DNA from: Desulfosporosinus sp. Tol-M | Lineage (GTDB): Bacteria; Bacillota; Desulfitobacteriia; Desulfitobacteriales; Desulfitobacteriaceae | Reading direction: 5' to 3' | DNA: 64,000 nucleotides | Assembly: GCA_000770645.1 (NCBI GenBank) | Contig: JQID01000071.1 | Location: 46,905 to 110,904, forward strand | The notes under the pieces: generated by a model | Database searches by the model: none | What the model saw: only the letters and a program-made list of their open reading frames with translations | Told to the model about the DNA's origin: nothing | Program-made: the position numbers and the translations under genes | Shown here: positions 51,729 through 63,830 of the stretch, one piece after another | Numbering within the stretch: the stretch's first letter is position 1 | Layout: every line of letters starts with the position of its first letter

Positions 51729-52823
51729 ATGATAATTATAAACTTTCGACTACAAAATTTTCGTAATTATCAAGATGAGACAATAATATTAATGCCTGGT
51801 ATTAATATATTGATAGGAGATAATGGGCAGGGAAAGACTAATGTTCTAGAGGGAATTTATTATCTCTTGACAGGAAAGTCTTATAGAGTACAACGGGAAC
51901 AAGAACTCTTGCGTTGGGACCAAAGGGAGTTCCATCTGTATGGAGATTTTTTAATGGCTCACCATAGAGTCTCTTTAGAGAGTCATTACCGGGATAAAAA
52001 GAAAATAGTAAAGGTTAATCAAGTACCGTGTCAACGTTTGTCTGATTTTGTCGGTACAATTAACGTAATTTTCTTTTCCCCGGATGACCTTGTGATGGTT
52101 AAAGGAGGTCCTTCGGAAAGAAGGAGATTTTTAGATCTACATATTGCTCAAATGCGTCCTGGATATGTAAGCTTACTCAATGCATATAATAAGGTGGTTC
52201 AGCAAAAAAGTGCCCTATTAAAATCATTTGGTGATAAATCTCAATTATATTCACAAATACTACTATGGAATGAACAAATAATAAAATTGGGTGAGATGAT
52301 TATTCGCAATCGTGTAGATCTGACGAAACGTTTACAGATTGTAGCAGACCATATCTATGGAAACCTCACTTCTCAAAAAGAAACACTCAAAGTGACTTAC
52401 ATTGCTTTGGGTAATAAAAATGTGAATGAAGCTATCTCAGAATTCCCACAAATACTTAACGATAAATTGGAACAAGAAATTGAACGCCAGATGGTGCTTA
52501 TTGGTCCACATCGTGATGATATACAAATTCATCTAAACGACAAACCTGCACGTCTTTATGCCTCACAAGGGCAGCAGCGATCAATAGTATTAAGTTTAAA
52601 ACTTGCTGAATTGGAGCTTATTCGTCAGGAAAAAGGAGAATATCCGCTCCTCTTACTTGATGATGTATTGTCTGAATTGGATCGTTTTAGGAGAGACTAC
52701 TTAATAACTTTTATTAAGTCATCGTGCATTCAAACTTTAATTACTATGACAAGTGCAGAAATACATCTGGAGTCAGGGGCACTTTACTTTGTGGAAAATG
52801 GACATATAAGGGGAGGGTGCTAA
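51729..52823 (+). CDS. recF: DNA replication/repair protein RecF
   Basis: LQNFRNYQDETIILMPGINILIGDNGQGKTNVLEGIYYL. Confidence 0.98.
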   Translation: MIIINFRLQNFRNYQDETIILMPGINILIGDNGQGKTNVLEGIYYLLTGKSYRVQREQELLRWDQREFHLYGDFLMAHHRVSLESHYRDKKKIVKVNQVPCQRLSDFVGTINVIFFSPDDLVMVKGGPSERRRFLDLHIAQMRPGYVSLLNAYNKVVQQKSALLKSFGDKSQLYSQILLWNEQIIKLGEMIIRNRVDLTKRLQIVADHIYGNLTSQKETLKVTYIALGNKNVNEAISEFPQILNDKLEQEIERQMVLIGPHRDDIQIHLNDKPARLYASQGQQRSIVLSLKLAELELIRQEKGEYPLLLLDDVLSELDRFRRDYLITFIKSSCIQTLITMTSAEIHLESGALYFVENGHIRGGC

Positions 52824-53111
52824 TTGTATATACACCTTGGGGGTGATGTTCTTATAAAAAAGAATAAAATAGTTGCAATTATTGATTTAGAAACTGCAGC
52901 AGAAAGTAAAATTAACCAAAAATTTATAAATAGTATAAAGAGTAATAAAGAAATTATTTATATTTCGAAAAATGGTAAAGAAAAAACCCTAATTATCACA
53001 GTGCAAAAACATTATTTATCACCGATTTCAGCAACAACTTTGTTCAAAAGAGGGGACTTGTGTGACACAACGCTCGGTGCTTACGATGTAATACAACACT
53101 TGAGCACCTAG
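52824..53111 (+). CDS. remB: Extracellular matrix regulator RemB (DUF370), TTG start
   Basis: YIHLGGDVLIKKNKIVAIIDLET; between recF and gyrB. Confidence 0.9.
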   Translation: MYIHLGGDVLIKKNKIVAIIDLETAAESKINQKFINSIKSNKEIIYISKNGKEKTLIITVQKHYLSPISATTLFKRGDLCDTTLGAYDVIQHLST

Positions 53112-53177
53112 TTTGGCACGACTATCACATAGCCGAGGACGTGTCTTGCGAACCCTCTAATTGAAAAAGGTAGCTAA

Positions 53178-55160
<1,983 letters not shown>

Positions 55161-55174
55161 AGGAGTGCTCATTC

Positions 55175-57658
55175 ATGGCGGATGAATTGCAGGGAGGGAA
55201 AGTCCATCCCATTGAAATTGCAGATGAAATGCGAAGATCCTTTATCGACTATTCCATGAGTGTGATAGTAAGCCGTGCTTTGCCCGATGTTCGGGATGGT
55301 CTTAAACCGGTGCATCGTCGAATCCTCTTTACCCTTCACGAATTGGGTCTGACGCCCAACAAACCGTACAGTAAGTCAGCGCGTCTTGTCGGGGATTGTA
55401 TGGGTAAATTTCATCCGCATGGGGATAGTTCAATTTATGATGCTGTTGTACGTATGGACCAAGAGTGGGCTAGCCGTTATCCGCTCATTGATGGGCATGG
55501 AAATTTTGGTTCTATTGATGGAGACTCTGCCGCAGCCATGCGTTATACCGAACTTCGAATGGCTAAAATGGCAACCTATATGTTGGAGGATATTGACAAA
55601 GATACCGTTGATTTTATGCCCAACTACGATGAAAAACAAGAAGAGCCCAAGGTATTACCGGCAAAATTTCCAAATTTGCTCGTCAATGGTTCGTCAGGTA
55701 TCGCCGTAGGAATGGCAACAAATATACCGCCTCATAATTTATCGGAAGTTATCGCAGCAACGATTGCGCTGATGAATAACCCGGAGTTATCGGTTGATGA
55801 GCTGATGAACTATATCTTAGGTCCCGACTTCCCGACTGGCGGAACTATCATGGGTCATGAAGGAATTAGATCTGCATATACGACCGGAAGAGGGTCTGTT
55901 AAAACTCGGGCCAAAGCAAAAATAGAACGAATAGAAAAGTCCGGAAAGATCCAGATTATTGTTACTGAAATCCCATTTATGGTTAATAAGGCTAGAATGA
56001 TTGAGAAGATTGCCGACCTTGTACGGGATAAGAAACTTGACGGAATTACCGATTTGAGGGATGAATCGGATCGTTCAGGGATGCGTATTGTGATTGAGCT
56101 GAGGCGTGATGTTAACCCTAAAATCATTTTGAATAAACTCTATAAACATACTCAGATGGAAGATACATTTGGTGTAAATATGTTGGCACTCGTCAATGGT
56201 CAGCCGAGAACACTAACACTTAAGGATATGCTTCATTATTTTATTGAACATCAAAAGGATGTTATTGTCCGGAGAACTAAATTTGAACTCAATAAAGCGG
56301 AGGCCGAAGCGCACATAATTGAAGGATTGCGAATAGCCCTTGACCATATTGACGAGGTTATAGAAACAATTCGTTCTTCCTCGGATGAAGCAAATGCACG
56401 GGAAAATCTGTCGATCCGTTTTGGTTTGAGCGAAAGACAAGCCCAAGCCATTGTCGATATGCGCTTAAAGCGCCTGACTGGACTGGAGCGTGAGAAACTG
56501 GAAAACCAATATCAGGAATTATTAAATACCATTGCCTATCTGAAGGCGGTTCTTGCTTCTACAAGTATGGTAATTGGGATTATTAAGGCTGAACTGGAAG
56601 AAATCAATCGTAAATTTGGAGATCCTCGTCGAACACTTATTACGGTTGATATTAGTAAGATGGATGTTGAAGATCTAATTGCAGTTGAAGATGTAGTTAT
56701 CACGGTAACCCATTATGGATATATTAAACGACTGCCGCTTAGTACTTATAAAAGTCAGAATAGAGGTGGTAAAGGTGTTCATGGTATGGCTACCAAAGAA
56801 CGGGACTTTGTGGAACATCTTTTTATCACCACAACGCATCACTATATTCTTTTCTTTACGTCACAAGGAAAAGTGTATCGTTTAAAAGCTCACGAGATTC
56901 CAGAAGCCAGCAGAATAGGCAAGGGAACAGCTGTGATTAATCTCCTGAATTTAAGCCAGCATGAGATGATTACCGCAGTTATGGCAATCAAAGATTACAG
57001 TTCGGAATTTTTCTTGATCACAGCTACAAAAAAAGGGATCATGAAGAAGACTGCGCTGCAAGAATATGATTCCTCACGACGCGATGGATTAATTGCTTTA
57101 ACTTTAGATGAGGGAGATGAACTGATTGGTGTCAAACTAACCCAAGGGTTAGATGATATTCTTCTGGCCACAAAAAATGGAATATCGATTCGCTTTGCCG
57201 AATCGGATGTACGGCATATGGGACGTACGGCGCGCGGGGTGAAAGGGATAAGTCTTGCAGCAAACGACGAGGTTGTCGGTATGGATGTGATCGGTGATAA
57301 GGGCGAACTTTTGACCATGAGTGTCAATGGTTTTGCCAAACGTACCAATCTGAAGGAATTCCGTGTTCAAGGCCGTGGTGGCAAAGGCATAATTGTTATG
57401 AAATTAAATGACAAAACAGGTAGCTTGGTTGGAATCAAGGTTGTTCAAGTGGAAGATCAACTTATGGTCATCACGAATGACGGAATCATGCTGCGGATTC
57501 CAGTAGCCAGTATTTCTAATCAAGGCCGTTCCGCTCATGGAGTTATGGCGATGCGGACCGGTGATAGTAGTGTTGTCGCAATCGCAAAGGTTTTGATGAA
57601 AGATGAAGAGGGAATTGGCGAATCTGAAGATTCGGGAGATTTCCAGGAAGGCGATTAA
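55175..57658 (+). CDS. gyrA: DNA gyrase subunit A
   Basis: SYSMSVIVSRALPDVRDGLKPVHRR-type start; HPHGDSSIYDA. Confidence 0.98.
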   Translation: MADELQGGKVHPIEIADEMRRSFIDYSMSVIVSRALPDVRDGLKPVHRRILFTLHELGLTPNKPYSKSARLVGDCMGKFHPHGDSSIYDAVVRMDQEWASRYPLIDGHGNFGSIDGDSAAAMRYTELRMAKMATYMLEDIDKDTVDFMPNYDEKQEEPKVLPAKFPNLLVNGSSGIAVGMATNIPPHNLSEVIAATIALMNNPELSVDELMNYILGPDFPTGGTIMGHEGIRSAYTTGRGSVKTRAKAKIERIEKSGKIQIIVTEIPFMVNKARMIEKIADLVRDKKLDGITDLRDESDRSGMRIVIELRRDVNPKIILNKLYKHTQMEDTFGVNMLALVNGQPRTLTLKDMLHYFIEHQKDVIVRRTKFELNKAEAEAHIIEGLRIALDHIDEVIETIRSSSDEANARENLSIRFGLSERQAQAIVDMRLKRLTGLEREKLENQYQELLNTIAYLKAVLASTSMVIGIIKAELEEINRKFGDPRRTLITVDISKMDVEDLIAVEDVVITVTHYGYIKRLPLSTYKSQNRGGKGVHGMATKERDFVEHLFITTTHHYILFFTSQGKVYRLKAHEIPEASRIGKGTAVINLLNLSQHEMITAVMAIKDYSSEFFLITATKKGIMKKTALQEYDSSRRDGLIALTLDEGDELIGVKLTQGLDDILLATKNGISIRFAESDVRHMGRTARGVKGISLAANDEVVGMDVIGDKGELLTMSVNGFAKRTNLKEFRVQGRGGKGIIVMKLNDKTGSLVGIKVVQVEDQLMVITNDGIMLRIPVASISNQGRSAHGVMAMRTGDSSVVAIAKVLMKDEEGIGESEDSGDFQEGD

Positions 57659-57765
57659 ATTGGCAATATTCGTGCTACGTGTTAAAATGTCTGGAAATCA
57701 TAGAAGCAGAGTTATAAGTACGGCCATTCGACCAGAGAGATAAAATTTTTCGAGGAGGAAATTTT

Positions 57766-58650
57766 ATGATTGAGATAGGATCGTTAAAAGTTAAAACTGG
57801 GCTTGCCGAAATGCTAAAAGGGGGCGTCATTATGGATGTGACAACCCCTGAACAGGCTATAATAGCAGAAGAGGCCGGAGCATGCGCCGTAATGGCTTTA
57901 GAGCGTGTTCCTTCGGATATTCGGGCTGAAGGTGGGGTCGCACGGATGGCGGACCCTACAATTATCCAAGGTATTATGGCTGCGGTATCTATTCCCGTCA
58001 TGGCAAAAGCACGTATCGGACATTTTGTTGAAGCCCAAATCCTAGAAGCCTTAGGTGCTGATTTTATTGATGAGTCTGAAGTATTAACCCCTGCGGACGA
58101 TGCTTATCATATTAATAAACATGACTTTAAGGTACCATTTGTTTGTGGTTGCCGTAATCTGGGGGAAGCATTGCGCCGCATCGGGGAAGGGGCTGCGATG
58201 ATTCGTACTAAAGGAGAGCCTGGAACTGGGAATGTTGTTGAGGCTGTTCGGCATATGCGTACTGTGATGAGCGAAATACGTACTTTAACATTAATGCCTA
58301 AAGAAGAGCTCATGACAGCCGCCAAAAATATGGGGGCTCCCTATGATTTGGTTCTTTATGTTGCGGAGCATGGAAAACTGCCGGTGGTTAACTTCGCCGC
58401 AGGGGGTATAGCTACGCCGGCTGATGCAGCATTAATGATGCATCTTGGAGTGGATGGTATTTTTGTAGGGTCAGGAATCTTTAAATCCGGTAATCCCAAG
58501 GCGCGTGCCAAGGCAATAGTTTTGGCGACAACCCACTTTATGGACGCCAAGATGCTGGCTGAAATTTCCAAAGATCTGGGACAAGCTATGTCAGGAATAG
58601 AAATTACTACATTGACTGACGCTCAGCGCATGCAAGATCGGGGCTGGTAA
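57766..58650 (+). CDS. pdxS: Pyridoxal 5'-phosphate synthase subunit PdxS
   Basis: [42 protein letters not shown]. Confidence 0.98.
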   Translation: MIEIGSLKVKTGLAEMLKGGVIMDVTTPEQAIIAEEAGACAVMALERVPSDIRAEGGVARMADPTIIQGIMAAVSIPVMAKARIGHFVEAQILEALGADFIDESEVLTPADDAYHINKHDFKVPFVCGCRNLGEALRRIGEGAAMIRTKGEPGTGNVVEAVRHMRTVMSEIRTLTLMPKEELMTAAKNMGAPYDLVLYVAEHGKLPVVNFAAGGIATPADAALMMHLGVDGIFVGSGIFKSGNPKARAKAIVLATTHFMDAKMLAEISKDLGQAMSGIEITTLTDAQRMQDRGW

Positions 58651-58652
58651 TA

Positions 58653-59231
58653 ATGAAAAAGCTTGTTGGCGTTTTGGCACTGCAGGGTGCTTTTCGCGAG
58701 CAGCGGCAGGTTTTAGAGCATTTAGGGTGTGATGTTATAGAAGTGCGAAAAACAAGCGATCTTGAAGGAATCCATGGACTTATTATTCCGGGTGGGGAAA
58801 GTACGACTATTGGTAAACTCTTAATGATAGATGAAATGGGTGAAAAGATCAAGGAGCTTGGTACTCATGATTTACCTATTTTCGGAACTTGCGCCGGTAT
58901 GATCCTGCTTAGTAAAACAATTATTGATAGTGATCAGTATCGTTTAAGCCTGATGGATACTGTAGTGGAACGTAATGCCTTTGGAAGACAGGTGGCAAGT
59001 TTTGAAACGGATCTTCTTGTACCTGCCATGGGTCCAAAGCCAATACGCGCGGTATTTATTCGAGCGCCTTACCTTCGGGAAGTTGCCCCGAATGTGGGTA
59101 TTCTGGCGGAGTACAACGGCAAGATTGTTTTTGCGCGACAAGGTAATTTATTGGCCAGTGCATTTCATCCGGAACTTACGCCGGACCGACGGGTCCATAA
59201 ATATTTTTTGGGCATGATCGATGAACATTAG
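58653..59231 (+). CDS. pdxT: Pyridoxal 5'-phosphate synthase glutaminase PdxT
   Basis: [33 protein letters not shown]. Confidence 0.98.
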   Translation: MKKLVGVLALQGAFREQRQVLEHLGCDVIEVRKTSDLEGIHGLIIPGGESTTIGKLLMIDEMGEKIKELGTHDLPIFGTCAGMILLSKTIIDSDQYRLSLMDTVVERNAFGRQVASFETDLLVPAMGPKPIRAVFIRAPYLREVAPNVGILAEYNGKIVFARQGNLLASAFHPELTPDRRVHKYFLGMIDEH

Positions 59232-59266
59232 GCAAGTTTTCTTTAGAGCATGGGGAGGCTTTTATT

Positions 59267-60532
59267 ATGTTGGATCTCAAGTTTGTTCGTAATAACCCTG
59301 AAGTGGTTAAGGAAGCAATGCAAAAGCGTAATGTGTCAATTAGGTTAGACCACTTTTTGAAACAAGAAGAAGAAAGACGCAGACTGCTTTTTGAAGTTGA
59401 GAATCTAAAGGCCCGTCGCCATTCTGTTTCTGAAGAAGTCGGACGCCTCAAGAAAAACGGTGAAGATGCGGAAAGCCTCGTATTAGAAATGCGTGAAGTC
59501 GGCCAAACCATTAAGGATTTGGAAGAAAAATCGACGGATATTGTGCAAGGGATGGAAAAAGTGCTCTATGAGATTCCTAACATACCTCATGACTCCGTGC
59601 CCATAGGAGTGGACGAAAGTGCCAACGTTCAAGTTCGTACTTGGGGGACCCCTCGCGTATTTGATTTCGAACCGAAGGCGCATTATGAGGTCGGTGAAAA
59701 GCTGGATGTTTTGGATTTTATACGTGCGTCTAAAGTCACCGGTGCCCGGTTTACCTTTTACAAAGGGTCGGGAGCTAAGCTGGAACGTTCCCTCATATCA
59801 TTCATGCTGGATCGACATACTGCCAAGGGCTATACGGAAATACTTCCGCCATACATGGTTAATCGCACTTCAATGATCGGGACGGGTCAACTTCCAAAAT
59901 TTGAGGAAGATGCCTTTAAGGTTGTCGGAACGGATTATTTCTTGATTCCAACTGCAGAAGTGCCGGTAACCAATCTTTATCGTGACGAAATCTTAAATGG
60001 CAGTCAATTGCCAATTCGCCACTGCGCCTACAGTGCCTGTTTTCGTTCTGAAGCCGGTTCGGCAGGACGGGATACGCGGGGTCTGATTCGCCAACATCAA
60101 TTTAACAAGGTGGAGCTTGTCAAATTCTCACTTCCGGAGAATTCTTATGAAGAACTTGAATTGTTGACCAGGGATGCGGAGAGTATTCTCCAGGAGCTGG
60201 AACTTCCTTACCGGGTTATGGTGTTATCGACAGGCGATCTCGGGTTTTCTTCCGCCAAAACCTATGATTTGGAAGTATGGCTGCCTAGCTTTAAGGCCTA
60301 TAGGGAAATTTCATCCTGCAGTAATTTTGAAGATTTTCAAGCGCGTCGGGCGAACATCCGTTTTCGGAGGGGGCCTAAGAAAAAACCGGAGTATGTCCAT
60401 ACTTTAAATGGCAGCGGATTGGCCATTGGGCGCACAGTTGCAGCTATTCTGGAGAATTATCAGGAAAATGACGGAAGGATACGAGTTCCTAAAGCATTGC
60501 AGTCCTACATGGGAGTTGAATATATCGGATAA
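59267..60532 (+). CDS. serS: Seryl-tRNA synthetase
   Basis: [21 protein letters not shown]; class II motifs [21 protein letters not shown]. Confidence 0.98.
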   Translation: MLDLKFVRNNPEVVKEAMQKRNVSIRLDHFLKQEEERRRLLFEVENLKARRHSVSEEVGRLKKNGEDAESLVLEMREVGQTIKDLEEKSTDIVQGMEKVLYEIPNIPHDSVPIGVDESANVQVRTWGTPRVFDFEPKAHYEVGEKLDVLDFIRASKVTGARFTFYKGSGAKLERSLISFMLDRHTAKGYTEILPPYMVNRTSMIGTGQLPKFEEDAFKVVGTDYFLIPTAEVPVTNLYRDEILNGSQLPIRHCAYSACFRSEAGSAGRDTRGLIRQHQFNKVELVKFSLPENSYEELELLTRDAESILQELELPYRVMVLSTGDLGFSSAKTYDLEVWLPSFKAYREISSCSNFEDFQARRANIRFRRGPKKKPEYVHTLNGSGLAIGRTVAAILENYQENDGRIRVPKALQSYMGVEYIG

Positions 60533-60633
60533 CCTCTGTTGGTATTAGGAAGGATGCGTTCCATTATTTAACAAAAAGTCTTATTGTTTTTATTTAAGGT
60601 TTATGATACACTATTTTCCGGTCGTAATTCTTG

Positions 60634-60723
60634 GAGGGGTGTTCGAGCGGTTTAAGGACCCGGTCTTGAAAACCGGTGACTTCGTAAGGGGTCCGTGGGT
60701 TCGAATCCCACCCCCTCCGCCAG
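60634..60723 (+). tRNA. tRNA-Ser(TGA)
   Basis: GGAGGGGTGTTCGAGCGGTTTAAGGACCCGGTCTTGAAAACCGG...CCCCCTCCGCCA. Confidence 0.95.
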
Positions 60724-60830
60724 ATAAATATACAAAATATTAAAGAGGGATTCGAACGGGCGGATAAAGAAAAGCCGACCTTTGGGAGGGTTTTCCCGCC
60801 CCGGCGTGATAGCGAGCAAAGCGAGCGGAG

Positions 60831-60851
60831 CGAATCCCACCCCCTCCGCCA
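60831..60851 (+). repeat. Duplicate of the tRNA-Ser(TGA) 3' end
   Basis: cgaatcccaccccctccgcca identical to 60703-60723. Confidence 0.9.
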
Positions 60852-60857
60852 TAAATT

Positions 60858-60888
60858 AGAAGTCAGAAGTCAGAGGCCGGAGGTCAGA
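60858..60888. repeat. Short degenerate AGAAGTC/AGAGGTC repeat
   Basis: agaagtcagaagtcagaggccggaggtcaga. Confidence 0.7.
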
Positions 60889-61025
60889 GTTAAAGTTTTC
60901 TTACGGGTTTTGTTAGGCCGCGCCAGTTATTCTCATTCCTGTGTTAGATTGTTGCCAGCCCATACGGGCATGTCACCCGTGTTTTCTAGTAGCAATGCAG
61001 CGGGTTTGTGAGCGAGTTTTTTCAT

Positions 61026-61102
61026 GCGCCTGTAGTTCAGCTGGATAGAGCGTCAGACTTCGAATCTGAATGTCGGGGGTTCGAATCCCTCCGGGCGCAC
61101 CA
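61026..61102 (+). tRNA. tRNA-Arg(TCG)
   Basis: GCGCCTGTAGTTCAGCTGGATAGAGCGTCAGACTTCGAATCTG...GGGCGCACCA. Confidence 0.93.
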
Positions 61103-61167
61103 AAATCGAGGTTCGATGTTCTTGGTACGAATATTGAACATTGAATGGACCTTAGTAAAATAGCTTT

Positions 61168-61245
61168 GGCCTCGTAGCTCAGGGGATAGAGCGGGGGTTT
61201 CCTAAACCCTGTCTTGCGGAGGTTCGATTCCTCCCGGGGTCACCA
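61168..61245 (+). tRNA. tRNA-Arg(CCT)
   Basis: GGCCTCGTAGCTCAGGGGATAGAGCGGGGGTTTCCTAAACCC...CGGGGTCACCA; 7-nt loop TTCCTAA. Confidence 0.88.
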
Positions 61246-61258
61246 AAATCGAGGTAAT

Positions 61259-61705
61259 ATGTTTCATCAAGATTGGATGCAGATCGCGCTCAGACAAGCT
61301 CAGATGGCCTTTGAGCAAAGGGAAGTTCCCATTGGAGCGGTTATTATTCATAATGGTCAAGTGATTGCTCTAGCGCATAATGAGAAAGAACAAAGAAATG
61401 ACCCCACTGCTCATGCCGAGGTCTTAGCAATCCAACGTGCAGCAAAGGTATTAGGGGCTTGGAGGCTAACAGATGCCATCCTATATGTAACCCTGGAGCC
61501 TTGTCCGATGTGTGCCGGAGCGATTGTTCAGTCCCGCGTAAAGCAAGTCGTTTATGGAGCAGCAGATTTAAAAGGCGGAGCTGCAGGTTCGGTGATGAAC
61601 GTCTTGGACTATACTCTGTGGAACCATAGAGTCGATGTCGTTGCTGGGGTTCTAGAAGAAGAGTGTTCGGATATCTTAAAATCGTTCTTTAAGAAGATAC
61701 GCTGA
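61259..61705 (+). CDS. tadA: tRNA adenosine(34) deaminase TadA
   Basis: HAEVLAIQ and PCPMCAGAI zinc motifs; ATG 61259 rather than the ORF-track start inside tRNA-Arg. Confidence 0.96.
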   Translation: MFHQDWMQIALRQAQMAFEQREVPIGAVIIHNGQVIALAHNEKEQRNDPTAHAEVLAIQRAAKVLGAWRLTDAILYVTLEPCPMCAGAIVQSRVKQVVYGAADLKGGAAGSVMNVLDYTLWNHRVDVVAGVLEEECSDILKSFFKKIR

Positions 61706-61807
61706 TTTTCAGCGTTATTTTACACTAGTCAAAAGAATAATTTTGGCAAGTCCCTTCTCGTCATCCGGCATCTAGACATCCTTGGCGATGGTCCTTTCTC
61801 GCCATCC

Positions 61808-61880
61808 TGCAAGAAGGTTAATACGTGCGAAGACAGTGTCTGCAAGAAGGGTTAATGCGTGCGAAGACAGTGTCTTCGTG
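61808..61880 (+). repeat. Tandem pair of the dispersed CTGCAAGAAGG...GAAGACAGTGTCTTC repeat
   Basis: ctgcaagaaggttaatacgtgcgaagacagtgt then ctgcaagaagggttaatgcgtgcgaagacagtgtcttc. Confidence 0.85.
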
Positions 61881-61924
61881 GGCTACAGGGACACTCGTCC
61901 ATCCATGGACAGCGCATTATATAC

Positions 61925-61968
61925 GGAGAAGTAGCGAAGAGGCCGTAACGCGCCGCACTCGAAATGTG
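61925..61968 (+). pseudogene. 5' half of a tRNA-Ser(CGA) gene, 3' half lost
   Basis: ggagaagtagcgaagaggccgtaacgcgccgcactcgaaatgtg has acceptor 5' strand, D-arm and CGA anticodon arm; cgcactcgaaatg shared exactly with the intact gene at 62133-62145; no matching T-arm/acceptor follows. Confidence 0.65.
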
Positions 61969-62105
61969 TGGAGCTTTGTGGAAACCATGTAGCCGAAAAC
62001 CTTGATTTATGCGGTTTTTCAAACCCTCAGAGTTCGAATCAGGACAGGTTTTTGAGCTGTTCTATCCAAGTTCTATCCGAGGCAGTTTTACAAGTTAATA
62101 ATTTT

Positions 62106-62192
62106 GGAGGAGTACCCAAGTGGTGAAGGGGTCGCACTCGAAATGCGATAGGTCGGCAACGGCGCGTGGGTTCAACCCCCACCTCCTCCGCC
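62106..62192 (+). tRNA. tRNA-Ser(CGA)
   Basis: GGAGGAGTACCCAAGTGGTGAAGGGGTCGCACTCGAAATGCGA...CCTCCTCCGCCA. Confidence 0.95.
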
Positions 62193-62207
62193 ATGGAGCT
62201 GTTAATT

Positions 62208-63572
62208 TCAAAGATTAACAGCTTCTACCTTTTTAAGCGGCAAAGACTTCTGAATGATCTTAGCCGTTTTTTTCTTGGACTGATATTCCAGATGGCCATA
62301 GGTATTGACCGTTGTCCGGATGTCGCTATGACCAACCCAATCTCTGATACGCTCCATAGGCACTTCATTGGCCATCATCAAGCCTACGCACGAATGTCTC
62401 AGATCATGGAATCGAACATGGGGCAATCCGGCTTTTTTGAGCAAATCAGCATGCCTGTTGGTGATATATCCTGGGTCGATGATTTCCCCCAAGGGATGGA
62501 CGCAAAGATATCCAAGCCATTCATTGCTGTATGAGCTGCCGCAAAGCTTTCTCAGTTCCTTATTCTCAGCTATTTTTGCTTTTATCCTATCCTCGACATA
62601 AGGAATCAAGGGGTAGGTACGGTTGCTCAAATCCGTTTTGAGCTTATCGGATGGGATATATATTTTCTTCTTATCAATCACTGCTGTCGTTACGGTGTGA
62701 TTCGCCCGAAAGAATTTGTGCTGAAAATCAAATTGCGATTCTCTGGTGCCAACACACTCACTGCGTCGCATCCCATAAAAGCCGCCGAGCAATATAGGGA
62801 TTTCAATAATATCTCCGACAATAAATTCGAGATAATACTGCATCTGTTCGGCATTGAGCGTCGCCGCATTATATTTCTCGATTTTGTGTAAGGTGATTGC
62901 GCTGTTTGGATTCACGCTGATCATCTTTTTGCTGACGGCATAATTCAATACCTGGTTGATAACGGTGTAATCCTTGGCAACTGTAGCCTTCTTCTTGCCG
63001 TGTTTCAGCCGATAAGCGTAATGTCCCTTGAGCAGATCGGGCGTAATTTCCCGGACCGTGCATCCATAAGCCTTGAATGTCGGATATAGGTTTTGCTTTA
63101 TGTTGTCTGCATATCCGGCCCAGGTATTGAGCTTGATTGTTCTGTCAAAATTAAAATCTTCACCCACCACAATATTATCCGGGTGTCTGAATGCCAGCCA
63201 TTCGTTTAATAAATCCGCGAACAAAGGATTTGCGGAATGGTTTTCATCGGAATCATCATGAACAATGCTCTTTTCAGGCACTTCATGCGCAAACGTCTTC
63301 TCCGCTATACCATTTTTCAGGTCAAGCGAATATTGGATTCTGGTTGATAAGCATTTACTTTCGGCTTCTGCTTCATTTTCTTCGATTGCAGAAAGCCCTG
63401 TTGAAATCCAAAGGGGCTTGCGCTTACCGTTCTGATCTTTTCGATTGAGAACGATGTAATAATATCCTTTCTTTGGTGTTATGAAGCCTCCAATCAGTTC
63501 ATCCTCGGTCAATCTGACCATTTTCAGCATTTGAGTGAGTTCCATATGGTTCCTCCTTTCAAATTTATTCAC
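62208..63572 (-). CDS. Tyrosine recombinase/site-specific integrase
   Basis: Catalytic motifs GGFYGMRRSE, HDLRHSCVGLMMANEV, GHSDIRTTVNTYGH; ends 15 bp from tRNA-Ser(CGA). Confidence 0.95.
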   Translation of the reverse strand: MNKFERRNHMELTQMLKMVRLTEDELIGGFITPKKGYYYIVLNRKDQNGKRKPLWISTGLSAIEENEAEAESKCLSTRIQYSLDLKNGIAEKTFAHEVPEKSIVHDDSDENHSANPLFADLLNEWLAFRHPDNIVVGEDFNFDRTIKLNTWAGYADNIKQNLYPTFKAYGCTVREITPDLLKGHYAYRLKHGKKKATVAKDYTVINQVLNYAVSKKMISVNPNSAITLHKIEKYNAATLNAEQMQYYLEFIVGDIIEIPILLGGFYGMRRSECVGTRESQFDFQHKFFRANHTVTTAVIDKKKIYIPSDKLKTDLSNRTYPLIPYVEDRIKAKIAENKELRKLCGSSYSNEWLGYLCVHPLGEIIDPGYITNRHADLLKKAGLPHVRFHDLRHSCVGLMMANEVPMERIRDWVGHSDIRTTVNTYGHLEYQSKKKTAKIIQKSLPLKKVEAVNL

Positions 63573-63638
63573 TCACCTGCCGTTGACATGATGAGTGTAA
63601 CATAATAAAAAAGACTCGTAAAATGTGCAAATATCATT

Positions 63639-63830
63639 TTATTGACTGTCGCTGCTTGCGCCTATTCGCAGGTAACTTAATAAAAAAGGCTTGGGGATTT
63701 TATATGCCCGCCCAACCTTTAGACATTCAATTTTATTTTCTTGTATGAGACCGTATCCTGTCTTTAGGCTAATGCCAAGAATTTCACACATTTGCTTGAT
63801 GTCAAGCACATCGGGGTATCCTTTTAGCAT
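63639..63830 (-). CDS. Excisionase-like helix-turn-helix protein
   Basis: DVLDIKQMCEILGISLKTGYGLIQENKIECLKVGRAYKIPKPFLLSYL; immediately upstream of the integrase; start uncertain. Confidence 0.8.
   Translation of the reverse strand: MLKGYPDVLDIKQMCEILGISLKTGYGLIQENKIECLKVGRAYKIPKPFLLSYLRIGASSDSQ

Noticed and set aside
59232-59266. T-box leader for serS
   Set aside because: Gap to pdxT is only ~35 bp, too short for a T-box.
60652-60852. Minus-strand ORF MAEGVGFAPLALLA...EGVGFEPTDPLRSHRFSRPGP
   Set aside because: Antisense of tRNA-Ser(TGA) and its 3' duplicate; the EGVGFEPT peptide is a well-known spurious translation.
61214-61258. N-terminal extension of the tadA ORF (MRRFDSSRGHQNRGN)
   Set aside because: Lies inside tRNA-Arg(CCT); tadA starts at ATG 61259.
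61740-61924. SRP RNA gene sometimes found downstream of tadA
   Set aside because: No recognisable SRP Alu/S-domain core; the region is explained by the dispersed repeats.
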